Source: Actinomycetota bacterium (lineage in GTDB: Bacteria > Actinomycetota > Nitriliruptoria > Nitriliruptorales > JAHWKO01). Taken from it: 6,803 nt of DNA. A program made the position numbers and the translations under genes. The stretch spans positions 1 through 6,803 of the forward strand of contig JAHWKO010000107.1 of NCBI GenBank assembly GCA_019347855.1, given 5' to 3'. Numbering within the stretch: position 1 is the stretch's first letter; each line of letters starts with the position of its first letter. Under the pieces are notes generated by a model that worked only from the letters and a program-made list of their open reading frames with translations, ran no database searches and was not told the origin of the DNA. Shown here one piece after another: positions 1 to 5,675 of this stretch.

Positions 1-842
1 CAGAACCCGAGGCCGTACGACATCGCCTCGGCGGCCTCTTCGGTGTGCACCTGCGTGAACCGCGCAACCAGGTCGGACGCAACGATGCGACCAGCGAACA
101 GCGCCCGCCAGAACGCATGCAGATCCTCCGCGGTCGACGTGATCCCGCCGTCACCCACCCCGACCACGGGTAGGTGCAGCACGTTGGTCCGGAGGCCCGA
201 GTCGGTGAGGTAGTGCTCCGCGAGCCGCTCGTGGGACTCGTCGGTGCGCAGGAACGCCGTGTCAACCAGGCCCGCCGGCTGGCACACGCGTTCGTGCACG
301 AGGTCGTGATAGGGCTGGCCAGCGGCCCGCTCGGCGATGATGGCCAACACCACGTAGCCGCCGTTGCAGTACGCGAACCGTTCGCCGGGAGGAAAGACCT
401 GCGGGTACCCGTCGAGGACGGCGAGGTAGTCCTCAGCGCAGGCCAGCCTGTGGACGGGGAGCGGCATGATGTACGCGGTCACGTCCATGCCGCCGCTCTC
501 GTCGAGGTAGTCGCCGATGCCGGAGCGGTGCGCGAGCAGGTGCTCGATAGTCACGTCGTCGTCGATGAGTGGCAGATCCTCGCCAAGGAGGGACCGCGCC
601 GTGGTGTCGAGCCCGACCTGGCCGTCCTCGATCAGGCTGGCGACCGCCGAGGCCGTGAAGCCCTTCGCGCCGCTAGCGATCTGGAAGCGGGTGTCGAGGC
701 GGTTGGGGACCTGCCAGCCGCGGTGAGCCAGCCCGGAGGCACCAGCAAACAGCGTCTCGTCTCCGGCGTCGACCCGCACGACGCCGGAGAACCCCGACCT
801 ACGTGCACAGCGGTACACAGATTCGAGCATGCCCGGTTCCAT
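1..842 (-). CDS. Serine hydrolase, beta-lactamase/PBP-like superfamily (3' end outside window)
   Basis: Translating the minus strand from the ATG at 842-840 gives 280 uninterrupted residues, and the frame is still open at the window edge. Ser57-Gly-Ala-Lys60 (in IASGAKGFTA) is the S-x-x-K nucleophile motif. HRSGI (105-109) matches the HTSGI turn of this family, and Tyr158-Cys-Asn160 is the Y-x-N motif. GDGGITST (230-237) and YGLGF (276-280) are typical of the stretch just before the third motif (H/K-x-G), which must lie beyond position 1. Known members are class C-like beta-lactamases, esterases and D-amino-acid peptidases; the substrate cannot be told from this sequence. The start is supported by GAGGAG ending five bases upstream of the ATG; a second in-frame ATG lies at codon 5. 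There is no signal peptide, so the enzyme is probably cytosolic, which argues for a small-molecule hydrolase rather than a cell-wall enzyme. It is transcribed divergently from the LuxR-type regulator. Confidence 0.87.
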   Translation of the reverse strand, partial: MEPGMLESVYRCARRSGFSGVVRVDAGDETLFAGASGLAHRGWQVPNRLDTRFQIASGAKGFTASAVASLIEDGQVGLDTTARSLLGEDLPLIDDDVTIEHLLAHRSGIGDYLDESGGMDVTAYIMPLPVHRLACAEDYLAVLDGYPQVFPPGERFAYCNGGYVVLAIIAERAAGQPYHDLVHERVCQPAGLVDTAFLRTDESHERLAEHYLTDSGLRTNVLHLPVVGVGDGGITSTAEDLHAFWRALFAGRIVASDLVARFTQVHTEEAAEAMSYGLGF

Positions 843-968
843 GGGCGCTCCTCGGGCGACCCGACCAGCACACAAGCCGCAGACACTAACCCAAACCGTC
901 ACTCGCCATCGCGTTCTTCGAGCACAACTCGCCAACTCGCCAACGCGCTCGTCCGAACCGTCCAAGAG

Positions 969-1082
969 ATGGTCACGATCTCCGACTCGAAGGAAGCGCT
1001 CTCGCTGAGTGACTCGGACGATGAACTCGCAGGGCTGGTCAAGGACTGGCCTCGCGACCTCGAAGCATCCGAAGAGGGCTGA
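969..1082 (+). CDS. Doubtful 37-codon acidic frame, possible gene remnant
   Basis: The frame reads from ATG 969 to TGA 1082 and encodes an acidic peptide (begins MVTISDSKEALSL, ends RDLEASEEG). Its codons look coding-like: many begin with G, the second position is rich in A and T, and about three quarters end in G or C. The frame also stays open upstream with a plausible helical stretch (RQLANALVRTVQEM) but offers no other start codon there before it runs antisense into the hydrolase gene. No ribosome binding site is properly placed: AGAG directly abuts the ATG. It could be the C-terminal relic of a lost gene, a real small protein, or chance in GC-rich DNA. No family is recognised. Confidence 0.18.
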   Translation: MVTISDSKEALSLSDSDDELAGLVKDWPRDLEASEEG

Positions 1083-1109
1083 CCGAGCCCCGGGCGTCTC
1101 GCCGTTGGG

Positions 1110-1115
1110 TACCGT
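1110..1115 (+). promoter_or_regulatory. Possible -10 element (TACCGT) for a leaderless regulator mRNA
   Basis: TACCGT fits the TAnnnT consensus and ends seven bases before the ATG at 1123. Transcription would then begin at or next to the A of the start codon. This agrees with the absence of a Shine-Dalgarno sequence in front of that ATG; leaderless mRNAs are common in actinobacteria. No convincing -35 hexamer is present at 16-18 bases upstream, so this is only a suggestion. Confidence 0.3.
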
Positions 1116-1122
1116 CCGTCCG

Positions 1123-3894
1123 ATGTCGGTGCCGTTCGTGGGGCGGATTGCAGAGCTCGCGGCCATCGCGGAACTCGAGCGCGAGATCCTGGTCACGGGC
1201 GGTTCCGGCGTGGTCGTGGTTGGCGGCGGTCCCGGCTCTGGTAAGACGCGTCTCCTCCACGAGGTTGTGGGGGCCGCTGGGATAAGCCGGCACCTCCGTA
1301 TCGATGGCTACGAGCCCGAGGCGCGGGTGCCGCTGGCGGCCGCTGCGCCGTTCCTGCGTGCCCTGGGCAGGAAAGGGCATGAGGGCGCCCATCTCGATGA
1401 GCTCGCCTTCGGTGCAGGGAACGGAGCGATCGAACCTCTGCAGGTCTTCGAAGCCGCGCACCGCACCATCCGCGGGGTCCCGACCCTCGTCACCGTCGAC
1501 GACGTCCAGTGGGTGGACGAGCGCAGTCGCGCGCTTCTCCACTACTTGGTGCGAGCCGCAGAAGGGCCGACCGAGCGCCTCGTGGTGGCCGTCGCCAGCC
1601 GTCCGGAGCCCCTCGCCCTCGCGGCCGCGCGGGGCCTCGCGGACGCCGCCACCAGAGCCGTCGAGATCGAGCTCGCCGGGCTCCAGGAGGACCAAGCCAT
1701 CAGCCTCGTCCGCCAGCTCCATCGCGACCTGTCCCGCGAATCGGCGGTGGGCCTGTGGGAGCGGGCGAACGGCAACCCGTTCTGGCTCACCGCCCTCGCA
1801 ACCGCGGACGAGCCGCTCGAAGCGCCCGCCGAGCTCGTCAACAACCGGTTGCGGGGCACGGGCAGTGACGCCCGTCACCTGCTGTCGGCCATGGCGACGC
1901 TCGCCCGCCCGGTCCTCCTCGATGATCTCGCCCAGCTCATCGAGTGGCCCTCCGCACGGACCCGCACGGCGCTCACCGAGCTCGTCCGACGGGGTGTGGC
2001 AGTGGAGGGGGACGGGATGTGGCGCATCGCTCACGACCTGATCCGCGAGGCAGTGACCGCGCGGATGCCCGCAGACCTCGCACGTAGCCTGCACGTACGC
2101 GCAGGCCGGCAACTCGAGGACGAAGCGCAGGACGACGTCGTACTACTCAGCCGCGCCATCGAGCACAGGGTGGCCGCTGGTGCTGATGTCCTCGAGCTGG
2201 TCGGGCGCATCGTGGACTCCCCGAACCGGCGTCTCGTCGGATCCGAGGGCGTCCGCCGGCTCGCCGCGGGGATCGCGATGGCGCCCGATGACCCCGCGGT
2301 CGCCCGGATCGCGGAGGGGCTCGCACGCCTAGCGGGGGAGCTCGGCGAACACGAGCTCGCTCTCGACCTGTGGCAGCGGCTCCTCGAGCGGCAGTCCGTG
2401 CCGGAGGAACGCGCTTGGGCCGCCCTCGCTGCCTCCCGGGCGGCGTTCGAGCTCCAGCGCGCCGATGACGCCAGACGGCTCCTCGACCAGGTCCGACTGT
2501 CCGGGTCGAACGACCCTTGGGTGGCGCTCGCAGCCGAAGTCCAGGAGGCGTTCCTCCTCCGTTGGTTCGAGCACCGTCCGGAGGAGTCGGCCAGGCGGAG
2601 CCGCACGGCGCTGCTGGCCGTACGTCGTCTCCTGGAGTCCGCGGGAGGGCTAGACGCTCTCGGCGAGCGTGAGCGACGCACCTGCTGTGACATCCTCGAC
2701 GCGGCACAGGAGGCGGCGATGGTGGCCCACGATATCCCCGCCATGCTCGCACTCACGCAGGAGTTCGCCACGGCTGCTCACCGCTTCGATGAGCATCTCG
2801 AACTCCGAGCCCGCGTCCGCCACGTGCACGCGGTCCGGCTAGCCGGCTCAGAGCGTGATGCTGAGCAGCGCGCACGGACCCTGTGGGAGCACGCGCGGGC
2901 GCGTTCCCTCCCGGTCGTGGCCCTCAGCGCAGGCTCCACCCTGGCGAGAAGCCTCCTCGCGCTCGGTCGCCTCGGGGAGGCGGCGGAGATCGCGGACGAG
3001 GTCGCCGCCTTGGAACACCGGATCGGCGGAGCGGCGCCGGGCGCCTTACGGGCACGGCAGATCGTGCTTCGCGTCGGACTCGCGCGCGGGGACTGGCGGG
3101 CCGCGGTCACGGACCTAGAGCAGGCCGCCGAGGATGAGAGTGACCCGCACTTCCGGCTCGGCTACCACGAACTCGCCATGTGGGCCCGGGCGCGCTTCCA
3201 GGGTCTCGACGCCGCGCAGCGTGTGCGCGACCTGCGGGTTCTCGCGTTGAACGAGGCCGTAGCAGCCGCGTGCCCGCGCTGCTCGCACCAGTTCGCCCTG
3301 GTCAGCGCCGAGGCTGCGGTGCGCGTCGGTGACCGCGACCACGCGTCGGCGCTGCTCGAGGACGCGGAGGTCGGACGGGACGTCGTCCCGCTGCGCGCGG
3401 TGCGTCGGCTCGCCGAAGCGCTCATCGTGGCCTCGGAGGATCCGGATGCTGCCGCCAACCGCCTACGTGAGCTGCGCGAGGCTCTGATCCGGCGAGGTGC
3501 GCTGTACCAGGCGTTGGAGGTCGGTGTCGATCTCGGGCGGATCCTCGGGGAGGTGGACCACGACGCCGGTGTCGCCGAGCTCGAGCAGTCCAGGGCGCAG
3601 GCGATCGAACTCGGGGCCTCGACAGAGCAGCTGCACACCGAGCACCTCCTGCGGGCGCGTGGCGTCCGGACCTGGAAGCCGGGACGTCCGGGCGAGGGCG
3701 ACGACCTGCTGGCGCTCCTCACGCCCCGGGAGCGCGACGTCGCCACGCTCGTGGCATCCGGTGCCACCAACCCGGAGATCGCCGGGACCCTCTTCCTGTC
3801 CCGTAAGACGGTGGAGCGCCACGTCTCGAGCACCCTCGCGAAGCTCGGCGTGCGCAACCGCACCGAGCTCGCCGCACTGCTCATCGATCGCTGA
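1123..3894 (+). CDS. LAL-type (large ATP-binding LuxR family) transcriptional regulator
   Basis: The 923-residue protein fits the usual size of MalT-like LAL regulators, which couple ATP binding and ligand sensing to transcription activation. It opens with FVGRIAEL (5-12), the usual entry to the AAA-type ATPase. Walker A is GGPGSGKT (35-42) and Walker B is LVTVDD (122-127), followed by QWVD. Residues of about 350-820 are Ala/Leu/Arg/Glu-rich helices without a clear motif, resembling the TPR-like sensor and oligomerisation region of the family. Residues 862-923 form the LuxR DNA-binding domain: LTPRERDVATLVASG, NPEIAGTLFLS, RKTVERHVSSTLAKLGV. The frame extends back to a GTG at 1009, but I chose ATG 1123 because homology-type sequence begins there and the preceding 38 codons look non-coding. 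One in-frame TTA codon (Leu642, 3046-3048) is unusual for this base composition. The nearest likely target is the two-gene operon directly downstream, whose promoter carries an inverted repeat. The ligand is unknown. Confidence 0.93.
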   Translation: MSVPFVGRIAELAAIAELEREILVTGGSGVVVVGGGPGSGKTRLLHEVVGAAGISRHLRIDGYEPEARVPLAAAAPFLRALGRKGHEGAHLDELAFGAGNGAIEPLQVFEAAHRTIRGVPTLVTVDDVQWVDERSRALLHYLVRAAEGPTERLVVAVASRPEPLALAAARGLADAATRAVEIELAGLQEDQAISLVRQLHRDLSRESAVGLWERANGNPFWLTALATADEPLEAPAELVNNRLRGTGSDARHLLSAMATLARPVLLDDLAQLIEWPSARTRTALTELVRRGVAVEGDGMWRIAHDLIREAVTARMPADLARSLHVRAGRQLEDEAQDDVVLLSRAIEHRVAAGADVLELVGRIVDSPNRRLVGSEGVRRLAAGIAMAPDDPAVARIAEGLARLAGELGEHELALDLWQRLLERQSVPEERAWAALAASRAAFELQRADDARRLLDQVRLSGSNDPWVALAAEVQEAFLLRWFEHRPEESARRSRTALLAVRRLLESAGGLDALGERERRTCCDILDAAQEAAMVAHDIPAMLALTQEFATAAHRFDEHLELRARVRHVHAVRLAGSERDAEQRARTLWEHARARSLPVVALSAGSTLARSLLALGRLGEAAEIADEVAALEHRIGGAAPGALRARQIVLRVGLARGDWRAAVTDLEQAAEDESDPHFRLGYHELAMWARARFQGLDAAQRVRDLRVLALNEAVAAACPRCSHQFALVSAEAAVRVGDRDHASALLEDAEVGRDVVPLRAVRRLAEALIVASEDPDAAANRLRELREALIRRGALYQALEVGVDLGRILGEVDHDAGVAELEQSRAQAIELGASTEQLHTEHLLRARGVRTWKPGRPGEGDDLLALLTPRERDVATLVASGATNPEIAGTLFLSRKTVERHVSSTLAKLGVRNRTELAALLIDR

Positions 3895-3907
3895 GTTGAA
3901 GGCAGGT

Positions 3908-3923
3908 TGAGGGAGTTCCCTCA
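3908..3923 (+). promoter_or_regulatory. Perfect inverted repeat, likely activator site
   Basis: TGAGGGA-GT-TCCCTCA has two perfect seven-base arms around a two-base spacer. It begins 14 bases after the stop codon of the LuxR-type regulator gene and touches the -35 element of the promoter for the next operon. Its centre (3915.5) lies 42.5 bases before the predicted transcription start at about 3958, the position at which LuxR classically activates from the lux box. LuxR-type helix-turn-helix domains bind as dimers to dyads of this kind. Binding by the adjacent regulator is an inference. The sequence could also fold as a six-base-pair hairpin with an AGTT loop, but there is no T tract to make it a typical terminator. 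Confidence 0.6.
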
Positions 3924-3951
3924 TGACCCGCTCGGGGGCCCTCCGTAGCGT
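3923..3951 (+). promoter_or_regulatory. Predicted promoter of the 90-aa/secreted-protein operon
   Basis: ATGACC (3923-3928) matches four of six bases of TTGACA. It is followed by exactly 17 bases and then TAGCGT (3946-3951), which fits TAnnnT. Initiation would fall near 3958 and leave a leader of about 23 bases containing the GGAGG at 3972-3976. The weak -35, with a dyad directly upstream, fits a promoter that depends on an activator. Confidence 0.5.
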
Positions 3952-3980
3952 CGCCGACGGACGGACCGGGCGGAGGCGAG

Positions 3981-4253
3981 ATGGCGATGCTGGTGGTGCT
4001 GGTGACAGGCGGGAGTCCGGATCTCGGACCCGCGGCCACCTCGCAGCTGGCGGCGCTGGGCGTGTCAGACGTATCGCTCGTACGGGACGCTGACACGGTC
4101 GGGATCGTCCTGGAGGGCTGGGCGTTCGAACCGGATGTCTCGGCCGGAGCGGCGCTCGCCGCGCTGGCCGTGGACCGTGCTGACGTCCGGCTCCTCCGTC
4201 CACTGGCAGAGATGGCGGTTCGCACCGCCCCGACCACGGAGAACATGAGATGA
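3981..4253 (+). CDS. 90-residue protein of unknown function, first gene of putative LuxR-controlled operon
   Basis: I cannot assign this protein to a named family. It has a hydrophobic beta-like start (MLVVLVTGG, 3-11), then a helix and strand (LAALGVSDVSLVRD, 23-36). Next comes a distinctive block, VGIVLEGWAFEPDVSAG (40-56), followed by an Ala-rich helix and a second helical stretch (RLLRPLAEMAVRT, 70-82). This suggests a compact alpha/beta domain. There is no signal peptide and no clear membrane helix, so it is probably cytosolic. GGAGG at 3972-3976 supports translation; ATG 3981 (spacing 4) and ATG 3987 (spacing 10) are both possible starts. Its stop overlaps the start of the secreted-protein gene in ATGA (4250-4253), so the two products are probably translated together. 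It follows the regulator gene by 86 bases that contain an inverted repeat and promoter. Binding or modulating the regulator is one possible role, but nothing in the sequence proves it. Confidence 0.78.
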   Translation: MAMLVVLVTGGSPDLGPAATSQLAALGVSDVSLVRDADTVGIVLEGWAFEPDVSAGAALAALAVDRADVRLLRPLAEMAVRTAPTTENMR

Positions 4254-4591
4254 GGAACCCCATCAGGATCGTGGCCGTCGGCGCCACGGTGGCCGCACTT
4301 CAGCTGCCGGGCGCTGTGGCCTTCGCCCACCCGCACACCGCGGGCCCGACCGACCAGGTGATCGCGAACGGCAAACTGCACCCCGCGTTCGTCAACGGGG
4401 AGTCGTGCGAGTCGTTCGGCCTGCCCGGCGGAGGTGACTTCGACGGCACTCAGAACGCCGCCTGGTACGGCCTCGAGACCGCTCACCACGGTCCGGACCA
4501 AGGCGATCCCGGCGCCGACGACAGCTGCTACCAACTCGACGAAGGCGTCACCAGCCCCGGTGATGACGTCGAGAACCCCGCCATCAACTGA
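4250..4591 (+). CDS. Small secreted protein with two cysteines, second gene of the operon
   Basis: The 113-residue product begins with a Sec-type signal peptide: MRNPIRI, a hydrophobic core (VAVGATVAALQLPGAVA, about 8-24) and an A-x-A site (AFA, 24-26), giving a mature start near His27-Pro-His. The mature part of about 87 residues is hydrophilic and rich in Gly, Asp and Pro. It contains exactly two cysteines (Cys53 in ESCESFG and Cys93 in DDSCYQL), which could form one disulfide once outside the cell. A Trp-Tyr pair (72-73) and GLETAHHGPDQGDPG (74-88) stand between them. The His-His pair and clustered acidic residues could bind metal, but this is speculative. There is no LPXTG signal, lipobox or membrane anchor, so release from the cell is expected. 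GGAG about eight bases upstream and the ATGA overlap with the preceding gene support the start. I do not recognise a named family; a structural, signalling or envelope role are all open. Confidence 0.82.
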   Translation: MRNPIRIVAVGATVAALQLPGAVAFAHPHTAGPTDQVIANGKLHPAFVNGESCESFGLPGGGDFDGTQNAAWYGLETAHHGPDQGDPGADDSCYQLDEGVTSPGDDVENPAIN

Positions 4592-4607
4592 TCCCCGGCA
4601 GAACCCA

Positions 4608-4642
4608 CCGACGCCCGGCGCTCCTCATGGCCGGGGCGTCGG
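4608..4642. terminator. Strong hairpin ending the plus-strand operon
   Basis: CCGACGCCC (4608-4616) pairs with GGGCGTCGG (4634-4642). After a one-base bulge (G4633) the stem continues with GGC/GCC around a ten-base loop. It starts 17 bases after the stop codon of the secreted-protein gene. No T tract follows, as is common for hairpin terminators in high-GC actinobacteria. Confidence 0.6.
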
Positions 4643-4656
4643 GGTCCCGCGGGACC
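4643..4656. repeat. Perfect 14-base palindrome between convergent genes
   Basis: GGTCCCGCGGGACC is identical to its reverse complement. It directly follows the hairpin at 4608-4642 and could add to termination or be a protein-binding dyad. With no spacer it would form only a short stem as RNA. Confidence 0.4.
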
Positions 4657-4662
4657 TGTCCT

Positions 4663-4682
4663 CTCCGACGCGACGGTCGGAG
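4663..4682. terminator. Hairpin downstream of fbp, likely its terminator
   Basis: CTCCGAC (4663-4669) pairs with GTCGGAG (4676-4682) around a six-base loop. Read on the minus strand it begins 15 bases after the fbp stop codon, the right place for a terminator of the ptsI-fbp transcript. No T tract is visible. Confidence 0.5.
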
Positions 4683-4697
4683 GTCTGCCGCCGGCAG

Positions 4698-5675
4698 CTA
4701 CACCCTGGGACCCATGAGGGTCTCGGCCTGCCGGGCGAGTCCCTGGTCGCCGACGTAGACCGGGGTGCGCTGGTGGAGCTCGGTGGGGGTGATGTCGAGC
4801 AGCGCGGTGAGCCCGTCGGTGGCGTAGCCGCCAGCCTGATCGGCGAGATAGGCGAGGGGCGCGGCCTCGTAGAGGAGGCGCAGCTTGCCCTCGGGTTGCT
4901 CGTCGTCGGCGGGGTAGCCGAAGACGCCGCCGTGGATGAGGTTGCGGTGGAAGTCGGCGACGGCCGAACCGATGTAGCGCTGGGAGAGCACCGGCGGATC
5001 GTCGCTGTCGAGCCAGGCGACGTAGCGTTCGACGTCCCGGTTCCAGCGTCCGGCTGCCGCGTAGTTGATGCTGTAGTACGCGGGCTCGTCGGGGTAGCGC
5101 ACGTCGGGATCGGTGAGGAGGAACTCGCCTACCCCGGGGTCGAGGGTGAACACGTGGACGCCGTCGCCGGCGCTGTAGACCAGCAGCGTCGCGGTGCTGT
5201 AGAGGATGTAACCGGCGGCTACCAGGTCGCGACCAGGACGGAGACAGTCCTGCACGGTCCCTCGGCGGTCCTCCTCGGACCGGAAGACGCCGAAGATGGT
5301 GCCGATGCTGACGTCGCTGGCGATGTTCGACGATCCGTCCAGCGGGTCGTAGGCCACGACGTAGGGGCCGCCGTCGGGGATCGTCGTCCGCTCCTCCTGC
5401 TCCTCGGACACCAGGGCGGACACGCGCCCGCCCCGCCCCAGTAGCTCGTGCATGACCTCGTCGGCGTAGACGTCGAGGACCTTCTGATCCTCGCCCTGGA
5501 CGTTGGTGGTCCCCGCACGGCCCAGGATGTCGGTGAGCCCGGCGCGGCGGGTCCGGCTGGCGATGAGCTTGCCGGCCAGCGCGATGTCGTACAGCAGCGC
5601 GGTGAGATCCCCGGTCGCCTGGGCGGGCTGCTGGTCGAGCAGGAACCGCTCGATGGTGACCAGGTCGCGTCTCAC
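4698..5675 (-). CDS. fbp: Class I fructose-1,6-bisphosphatase
   Basis: The enzyme hydrolyses fructose-1,6-bisphosphate to fructose-6-phosphate and phosphate in the cytosol, the committed step of gluconeogenesis that also feeds the pentose phosphate pathway. The 325 residues are close to the usual class I length (332 in E. coli). Visible family motifs are [12 protein letters not shown] (61-72), SEEQEE (90-95) with metal-binding acids, the signature DPLDGSSN (110-117), YSINYA (201-206), [12 protein letters not shown] (244-255), and [11 protein letters not shown] (263-273) with the substrate-contact Lys and metal-contact Glu. The sequence ends normally in [10 protein letters not shown] and a short tail. 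The start is GTG at 5675-5673, whose GTGA overlaps the TGA of the upstream ptsI gene, so translation is probably coupled. A GGAGG lies 13 bases before it, a rather long spacing. Many actinobacteria instead use the class II (GlpX) enzyme, so a class I enzyme is a useful lineage clue. Confidence 0.95.
   Translation of the reverse strand: MRRDLVTIERFLLDQQPAQATGDLTALLYDIALAGKLIASRTRRAGLTDILGRAGTTNVQGEDQKVLDVYADEVMHELLGRGGRVSALVSEEQEERTTIPDGGPYVVAYDPLDGSSNIASDVSIGTIFGVFRSEEDRRGTVQDCLRPGRDLVAAGYILYSTATLLVYSAGDGVHVFTLDPGVGEFLLTDPDVRYPDEPAYYSINYAAAGRWNRDVERYVAWLDSDDPPVLSQRYIGSAVADFHRNLIHGGVFGYPADDEQPEGKLRLLYEAAPLAYLADQAGGYATDGLTALLDITPTELHQRTPVYVGDQGLARQAETLMGPRV

Larger units (their letters stand above)
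843..1122. other. Divergent intergenic region
   Basis: This 280-base stretch separates the divergent serine hydrolase and LuxR-type regulator. On the minus strand, TAGTGT (888-883) fits the actinobacterial TAnnnT -10 pattern for the hydrolase, but no good -35 lies at the right distance. A short tandem duplication of AACTCGCC occupies 926-941. The repeat found at 3908-3923 does not recur here, so there is no sign that the regulator controls itself through that sequence. A doubtful small frame (969-1082) is listed separately. I see no RNA gene or transposon end. Confidence 0.5.

Noticed and set aside
926..944. Tandem AACTCGCC repeat as an iteron or CRISPR-like element
   Set aside because: Only two full copies of eight bases without spacers; most likely a slippage duplication.
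174..1082. Plus-strand frame of 302 codons
   Set aside because: Most of it is antisense to the serine hydrolase, whose minus-strand translation contains clear S-x-x-K and Y-x-N motifs. Only its last part, beyond the hydrolase start, is kept as a doubtful small frame.
1039..2112. Minus-strand frame of 357 codons opposite the LuxR-type gene
   Set aside because: It runs antisense to the ATPase domain of the regulator; its composition is a shadow typical of high-GC DNA and shows no domain.
3463..4534. Two long minus-strand frames (3463-4287 and 3881-4534)
   Set aside because: They cover the regulator 3' end, the predicted promoter and both small genes on the opposite strand. Their sequences are low-complexity Arg/Ser/Pro-rich text, whereas the plus-strand genes have ribosome binding sites, an ATGA overlap and a signal peptide.
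4434..5444. Plus-strand frame of 336 codons across the terminator region and fbp
   Set aside because: It is antisense to fbp, which has all class I signature motifs, and it reads through the hairpin cluster.
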